Shown here in pieces: positions 59,603-64,000 of a stretch of 64,000 nt of DNA (positions within the stretch are counted from its first letter, which is position 1; each line of letters opens with the position of its first letter). Under the pieces are notes generated by a model. The model had not been told where the DNA came from, ran no database searches, and saw only the letters and a program-made list of their open reading frames with translations. The DNA comes from Staphylococcus muscae (GTDB lineage Bacteria > Bacillota > Bacilli > Staphylococcales > Staphylococcaceae), in assembly GCF_003019275.1 (NCBI RefSeq), contig NZ_CP027848.1:310001-374000 (forward strand). The letters are read 5' to 3'. The translations under genes and the position numbers were made by a program.

Positions 59603-59688
59603 GTTGAGTAGTTTATAGCTACATACAACCGCTCAAATATAGGTTTAAGAACGTAAAGTCACCTATATATGGCGTGACTTAAAATTAG
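59603..59688 (+). ncRNA. L21 leader candidate (rplU 5' UTR)
   Basis: About 100 nt precede rplU. AAGTCAC (59655-59661) and GTGACTT (59673-59679) form a hairpin before the RBS, and AACCGCTCAAATATAGGT lies upstream. No T-run follows, so control would be on translation or RNA stability. Firmicutes carry a conserved L21 leader here; identity is inferred from location and partial structure. Confidence 0.5.
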
Positions 59689-59700
59689 GAGGTGCAAAGT

Positions 59701-60009
59701 ATGTTTGCTATTATCGAAACAGGTGGAAAACAAATCAAAGTTGAAGAAGGCCAAGAGATTTACGTTGAGAAATTAGACGTAAACGAAGGTGACACTTTCA
59801 CTTTTGACAAAGTCCTTTTTGTAGGTGGAGATGCTGTTAAAGTTGGCGCGCCAACAGTTGAAGGTGCAACAGTTACAGCGACAGTTAACAAACAAGGTCG
59901 CGGTAAAAAAATTACAGTATTCACATACCGTCGTCGTAAAGACTCTAAACGCAAAAAAGGTCATCGTCAGCCTTATACAAAGCTTACGATTGAAAAAATT
60001 AACGCTTAA
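59701..60009 (+). CDS. rplU: 50S ribosomal protein L21
   Basis: A 102-residue L21 starting [21 protein letters not shown] 59701 after TAGGAGG. The C-terminal [19 protein letters not shown] signature is intact. An rRNA-binding protein of the 50S subunit. Prp starts 3 bp after the stop. Confidence 0.97.
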   Translation: MFAIIETGGKQIKVEEGQEIYVEKLDVNEGDTFTFDKVLFVGGDAVKVGAPTVEGATVTATVNKQGRGKKITVFTYRRRKDSKRKKGHRQPYTKLTIEKINA

Positions 60010-60012
60010 TAT

Positions 60013-60333
60013 ATGATACACGTAGATATTTCGTTAAACGAAGAAGGTCACATTACAGATGTTGTAATGGATGGTCATGCTGACTTTGCAGAGCATGGAC
60101 AAGATATTGTTTGCGCTGGTGCTTCAGCAGTTGTCTTTGGTAGCGTAAATGCTATTATGGGCTTAACATCAGAAAGACCGGATATTGATTATTCTGACGA
60201 TGGTGGCTATTTTCATGTAAGAAGTGTTGATACTAAGAATGAACAAGCACAGCTTATACTACAAGCGATGCTCGTATCTCTACAAACAATAAAAGACGAA
60301 TATAGTGATTTTATTAAATTAAATCTAAAGTGA
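60013..60333 (+). CDS. prp: Prp, cysteine protease that processes ribosomal protein L27
   Basis: A 106-residue protein. Catalytic H22 (DGHADFAEHG) and C34 (IVCAGASAVVFG) are in place. In S. aureus Prp cleaves the N-terminal extension of L27, and that extension is present in the adjacent rpmA. No clear RBS (three-base gap after rplU), so it likely relies on coupling and is made at lower level than the flanking ribosomal proteins. Confidence 0.95.
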   Translation: MIHVDISLNEEGHITDVVMDGHADFAEHGQDIVCAGASAVVFGSVNAIMGLTSERPDIDYSDDGGYFHVRSVDTKNEQAQLILQAMLVSLQTIKDEYSDFIKLNLK

Positions 60334-60343
60334 GGTGTAACTC

Positions 60344-60628
60344 ATGCTTAAATTAAACTTACAATTTTTCGCATCTAAAAAAGGGGTAAGTTCTACAAAG
60401 AACGGACGTGACTCTGAATCAAAACGCCTTGGTGCAAAACGCGCTGACGGACAATTTGTTACAGGTGGTTCAATCTTATTCCGCCAACGTGGAACAAAGA
60501 TTTACCCAGGTGAAAACGTAGGTCGTGGTGGCGATGATACATTATTCGCTAAAATCGACGGCGTTGTTAAATTTGAACGTAAAGGTCGCGACAAAAAACA
60601 AGTATCTGTATACGCAGTTGCTGAATAA
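60344..60628 (+). CDS. rpmA: 50S ribosomal protein L27 with cleavable N-terminal extension
   Basis: A 94-residue L27. It begins [17 protein letters not shown]; cleavage after FF (residue 9) by Prp exposes the mature ASKKG terminus that reaches the peptidyl transferase centre. The core [12 protein letters not shown] and [11 protein letters not shown] is normal. RBS GAGGTG. Terminator follows. Confidence 0.97.
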   Translation: MLKLNLQFFASKKGVSSTKNGRDSESKRLGAKRADGQFVTGGSILFRQRGTKIYPGENVGRGGDDTLFAKIDGVVKFERKGRDKKQVSVYAVAE

Positions 60629-60642
60629 TCTGTCGACATTTA

Positions 60643-60675
60643 ACACCAGAAGGTAACTTCTGGTGTTTATTTATT
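60643..60675 (+). terminator. rplU operon terminator
   Basis: A perfect 10-bp stem ACACCAGAAG / CTTCTGGTGT (60643-60666) with loop GTAA, then TTATTTATT. Confidence 0.85.
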
Positions 60676-60843
60676 AGGTCGCGTTTTAATAGATATTGTT
60701 TTTATATCGTAGACATTTATCATAAAATAATAAGAAAGTGCGTCATGTGTGGTGTGTAGATACTCATACAAAAAGACCTAGACATAAACGAACGATGTCT
60801 CTGTTCAGCGTACATCTAAATAAGAGTAAAAGAGGTGAATGAG

Positions 60844-62133
60844 ATGTTTGTCGATCAAGTTAAAATATTTTTAAAAGCAGGTGACGGTGGGAACGGTATT
60901 ACCGCTTATCGTCGCGAGAAATATGTCCCATTCGGTGGCCCTGCTGGAGGCGATGGCGGTCGTGGTGCATCAGTCGTCTTTGAAGTGGATGAAGGTTTAA
61001 GAACATTAATGGACTTTAGGTATCAACGTCAATTTAAAGCCAAAAAAGGTGAAAACGGACAGAGTAGTAATATGCATGGTAAAAATGCGGAAGACCTCGT
61101 TCTAAAAGTACCTCCAGGCACTATTGTGAAGGATGTTGAAACCGAACAAACGCTCGCTGACTTAGTAGAGCATGGACAACGTGCGATTATAGCAAAAGGT
61201 GGTCGTGGTGGTAGAGGGAATTCACGTTTTGCGACACCTAAAAATCCAGCACCAGATTTCAGTGAAAATGGTGAACCGGGTGAAGAGTTAGAAGTTGTTC
61301 TTGAATTGAAACTTTTAGCAGATGTCGGCTTAGTAGGTTTTCCAAGTGTTGGGAAGTCAACGTTGTTGTCGATTGTTTCAAAAGCAAAACCGAAAATTGG
61401 TGCGTATCATTTTACGACAATTCAACCTAACTTAGGTGTTGTTGTGACGCCAGACCAACGAAGCTTTGTGCTGGCTGACTTACCAGGTCTTATTGAAGGT
61501 GCCTCTGAAGGTGTTGGACTCGGGCATCAATTTTTACGTCACGTTGAGCGTACAAAAGTCATTGTACACGTTATCGATATGAGTGGTATGGAAGGTCGAG
61601 ATCCATTTGAAGATTATCAAACAATTAACCATGAGCTCAAAGCATATCAACAACGTTTAGAAGATAGACCGCAAATTATTGTTGCGAATAAGATGGATAT
61701 TCCAGAAGCTGCAGAACAGTTGGAACTTTTCAAAGAACAATTAGGGCCAGACACGCCAGTTGTGCCAATTTCATCATATACGCGTGAAAATATTGATCAA
61801 CTCCTTTATACAATTGCGAATACACTTGAAGAAGTGAAAGATATTGATTTTAATGAAGAAGAGACGGCAGATGAAACAAATCGTGTGTTATATAAACATA
61901 CACCATCTCAAGATAAGTTTGTCATTACACGAGATGACGACGGCGCTTATGTCGTGAGTGGTAACGCAATTGAACGTATGTTCAAGATGACTGACTTCAA
62001 TAGTGATCCAGCCGTACGTCGTTTTGCACGTCAAATGCGTTCGATGGGAATCGATGATGCATTGCGTGAAAGAGGTGCTGAGAATGGAGACATTGTCCGA
62101 ATTCTTGGTGGTGAATTTGAGTTTGTAGAATAA
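60844..62133 (+). CDS. obg: GTPase Obg/CgtA
   Basis: A 429-residue essential GTPase. ATG 60844 follows AAAGAGGTG. The glycine-rich Obg fold (about 1-157) has [13 protein letters not shown] and [12 protein letters not shown]. The G domain starts with GFPSVGKST near 165, then DLPGLIEGA and NKMD. The C-terminal OCT domain (about 350-429) ends GGEFEFVE. It links ribosome assembly to stress and (p)ppGpp. About 215 bp separate it from rpmA, so it has its own promoter, not clearly resolved. pheB follows after 23 bp. Confidence 0.96.
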   Translation: MFVDQVKIFLKAGDGGNGITAYRREKYVPFGGPAGGDGGRGASVVFEVDEGLRTLMDFRYQRQFKAKKGENGQSSNMHGKNAEDLVLKVPPGTIVKDVETEQTLADLVEHGQRAIIAKGGRGGRGNSRFATPKNPAPDFSENGEPGEELEVVLELKLLADVGLVGFPSVGKSTLLSIVSKAKPKIGAYHFTTIQPNLGVVVTPDQRSFVLADLPGLIEGASEGVGLGHQFLRHVERTKVIVHVIDMSGMEGRDPFEDYQTINHELKAYQQRLEDRPQIIVANKMDIPEAAEQLELFKEQLGPDTPVVPISSYTRENIDQLLYTIANTLEEVKDIDFNEEETADETNRVLYKHTPSQDKFVITRDDDGAYVVSGNAIERMFKMTDFNSDPAVRRFARQMRSMGIDDALRERGAENGDIVRILGGEFEFVE

Positions 62134-62156
62134 CAATTGAATAAGGGGGAGATCGA

Positions 62157-62600
62157 ATGACATCTAAATTTTATTTAATTCGGGAAGATGTATTGCCGTT
62201 TGTTGTTGAAAAAGTATTGAAGGTAAAAGCATCACTCAAGGAGAATCCAGCAATGACGGTACAGGAAGCAGTTGTTTTGCATGATTGTTCCCGCAGTGCT
62301 TTTTATAAATATAGAGATACGATTTTCCCTTTAGAAGATATGAAACAAAATCTTGAAGCATTTACAATCATATTATATGTGAATGATAAGGTAGGGATTT
62401 TAGCGCATATATTAGAGAAATTGTCATCATTAAATTTCTCGGTATTAACGATACATCAAAGCGTCCCAATTGATAAAAAAGCGTCAATTACTTTGTCGTT
62501 GAATGCGAGTAAAGCAACGCTAACTGCTTATGAAATTATCAATGAGTTGCGCCAAATAGACTATGTTTATAACGTAGATATCATCGGGATGAATACGTAA
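62157..62600 (+). CDS. pheB: UPF0735 ACT-domain protein (PheB-like)
   Basis: A 147-residue protein. The N-terminal half (about 1-60) has a HTH-like helix set ([20 protein letters not shown]), and the C-terminal half is an ACT domain (about 70-147, [23 protein letters not shown]). ACT domains bind amino acids. The PheB name is historical and no chorismate mutase residues are evident. ATG 62157 with GGGGGAG upstream. It is in the obg-pheB-ruvAB unit. Confidence 0.85.
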   Translation: MTSKFYLIREDVLPFVVEKVLKVKASLKENPAMTVQEAVVLHDCSRSAFYKYRDTIFPLEDMKQNLEAFTIILYVNDKVGILAHILEKLSSLNFSVLTIHQSVPIDKKASITLSLNASKATLTAYEIINELRQIDYVYNVDIIGMNT

Positions 62601-62614
62601 GGAGAAGAATGAGT

Positions 62615-63214
62615 ATGTATGCATATATACGTGGTACAGTAACGGAACTACAACCTTCACATATTGTTGTTGAGACGTCTTCTGGCATCGGCTATGAAAT
62701 TCAAACGCCGAATTCTTATCGTTTCCAAAGTCAATTGCAGCAACAAGTAATTGTATATACCTCTCTCATTGTTAGAGAAGATGCACAATTACTGTATGGC
62801 TTTATCAACCAAGAAGAAAAGACGATGTTTTTGAGTTTGATTAAGGTGACAGGTATCGGTCCGAAATCAGCACTAGCCATTTTAGCTGCCAGCACACCAG
62901 CTCAAGTGAAACGAGCGATCGAACAAGAAGATGATGCTTATTTGACGCAGTTTCCGGGTATTGGTAAAAAAACTGCACGTCAAATCATTTTGGATCTCAA
63001 AGGTAAAGTTGCGGTAGATACACCAGTTGAAAGTGGTTTATTCGCAGTGGAATCAAACGAAAATGAACATATTTATAAGGATGCCTTGCTTGCATTGGAT
63101 GCGTTAGGTTATTCTAAGCGAGAGCTACAAAAAGTCGAAAAAGCGATGCAAAAAGAAGTATTTGAATCAGTTGATGCAGCTGTTAAGTTTGGCTTGAAGC
63201 AATTGATTGGTTAG
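62615..63214 (+). CDS. ruvA: Holliday junction DNA helicase subunit RuvA
   Basis: A 199-residue RuvA. ATG 62615 (MYAYIRGTV) is preferred over 62609 because AAGGAG then has a 10-nt spacing and the start matches relatives. OB-fold N-domain (about 1-62), tandem HhH motifs ([13 protein letters not shown] near 72, [19 protein letters not shown] near 107) and C-domain III (about 150-199) that binds RuvB. It holds four-way junctions for RuvB. RuvB starts 10 bp after the stop. Confidence 0.95.
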   Translation: MYAYIRGTVTELQPSHIVVETSSGIGYEIQTPNSYRFQSQLQQQVIVYTSLIVREDAQLLYGFINQEEKTMFLSLIKVTGIGPKSALAILAASTPAQVKRAIEQEDDAYLTQFPGIGKKTARQIILDLKGKVAVDTPVESGLFAVESNENEHIYKDALLALDALGYSKRELQKVEKAMQKEVFESVDAAVKFGLKQLIG

Positions 63215-63224
63215 GAGGTACATC

Positions 63225-64000
63225 ATGGAGCATGACCGTATGATGGATGGACACGAAAATACATTTGATGATGACATAGAACTGTCATTGCGACCTGAAT
63301 ATTTACGTCAATATATTGGACAGTCAGCGATTAAGTCTAATTTGGAAGTATTTATTCAAGCGGCAAAGCTTCGTGAAGAGCCGCTCGATCACGTTCTATT
63401 ATTTGGTCCACCCGGTCTTGGTAAAACAACGTTATCACATATTATCGCAAATGAAATGGGCGTCAACATGCGTACTGTGTCAGGTCCATCAATCGAACGT
63501 CCCGGAGACCTAGCGGCGATTTTAACGAATTTACAACCTGGTGATGTACTGTTTATTGATGAAATACATCGATTAAGTAGTGTAGTAGAAGAAGTTCTCT
63601 ATCCTGCGATGGAAGACTTTTTCTTAGACATTGTTGTTGGAAAAGGTGAAGAAGCACGTAGCATACGTATTGATTTGCCACCGTTTACGCTTGTAGGCGC
63701 AACAACACGTGCTGGAAGCTTAACGGGGCCTTTAAGAGATCGTTTTGGTGTACACTTAAGGCTCGAGTATTATAGTGAAGTCGATCTACAACATATCATC
63801 ATGCGTACTGCTGAAGTGCTCGGTACATCCATAGATAAAGAAAGTGCATTTGAGATTGCGAGACGTAGCCGTGGTACACCGAGAATAGCAAATCGCTTGT
63901 TGAAGCGAATTCGAGACTTCCAACAAGTGAACCAAGATGACATGATTTATATTGAAACGACGAAACATGCACTGCAATTATTACAAGTGGATGATCAAGG
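63225..64000 (+). CDS. ruvB: Holliday junction DNA helicase RuvB, 3' end cut by window
   Basis: The first 258 codons of RuvB, running off the window end without a stop. TAGGAGG precedes ATG 63225. Walker [10 protein letters not shown] is at residues 61-69, Walker [10 protein letters not shown] near 107, and sensor/arginine finger [18 protein letters not shown] near 160. The C-terminal winged helix is mostly beyond the window. The AAA+ motor drives branch migration with RuvA. Confidence 0.95.
   Translation, partial: MEHDRMMDGHENTFDDDIELSLRPEYLRQYIGQSAIKSNLEVFIQAAKLREEPLDHVLLFGPPGLGKTTLSHIIANEMGVNMRTVSGPSIERPGDLAAILTNLQPGDVLFIDEIHRLSSVVEEVLYPAMEDFFLDIVVGKGEEARSIRIDLPPFTLVGATTRAGSLTGPLRDRFGVHLRLEYYSEVDLQHIIMRTAEVLGTSIDKESAFEIARRSRGTPRIANRLLKRIRDFQQVNQDDMIYIETTKHALQLLQVDDQ

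Overview
The window is a stretch of low-GC Firmicutes chromosome that I assign to Staphylococcus. Protein sequences and gene order match the staphylococcal core genome: pepQ to ytsJ-accDA-pfkA-pyk-citZ-icd-phoPR-polA-mutM-coaE-gapB-nrdR-dnaBI-thrS-infC-rpmI-rplT-tig-clpX-engB-hemAXCDBL-valS-folC-mreCD-rplU-prp-rpmA-obg-ruvAB. There is no mdh between icd and phoP, and L27 carries the N-terminal extension that Prp removes. The base composition looks less AT-rich than S. aureus, so a species of the intermedius/hyicus side is possible, but that is only a guess.

Layout. 1-2.3 kb: pepQ (minus, cut by the window edge), a metallo-beta-lactamase-fold hydrolase and a universal stress protein (minus). 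2.5-11.5 kb: regulator ytoI, nrnA, dnaE, malic enzyme, accDA. 11.56-13.33 kb: ISL3-family insertion sequence, copy 1. 13.5-26.6 kb: central carbon genes (pfkA, pyk, citZ, icd), a short stretch of small membrane ORFs, phoPR, polA-mutM-coaE. 26.68-28.45 kb: the same IS in opposite orientation, copy 2. 28.5-32.6 kb: gapB, nrdR, dnaB-dnaI. 32.6-38.1 kb: T-box/thrS, lysine riboswitch/lysP, L20 leader/infC-rpmI-rplT. 38.2-43.4 kb: a Nudix gene, ysoA, tig, clpX, engB. 43.4-49.7 kb: the six-gene haem operon. 49.7-51.4 kb: AbrB-family membrane protein and tag, tail to tail. 51.4-57.2 kb: T-box/valS-folC, comC-radC. 57.2-64 kb: small membrane proteins, mreCD, rplU-prp-rpmA, obg-pheB, ruvA-ruvB (cut by the window edge).

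How it works together. The window is mainly housekeeping: replication and repair (dnaE, polA, dnaBI, mutM, tag, radC, ruvAB), glycolysis, TCA entry and gluconeogenesis, fatty-acid initiation, haem synthesis, translation and cell shape. Many units are controlled by RNA leaders (two T-boxes, one L-box, the L20 and L21 leaders, a structured accD leader) or by operators I can read: two CcpN-like boxes at gapB, a PerR-like box at hemA, and cre-like sites at pfkA, citZ, gapB and ytsJ.

The only clearly mobile DNA is the IS pair. Each copy keeps its own exact 8-bp target duplication. I found no CRISPR array, prophage, defence island, tRNA or rRNA. I do not see an obviously new multi-gene system. The most interesting leads are regulatory sites, the small membrane ORFs between icd and phoP, and the architecture of the IS.
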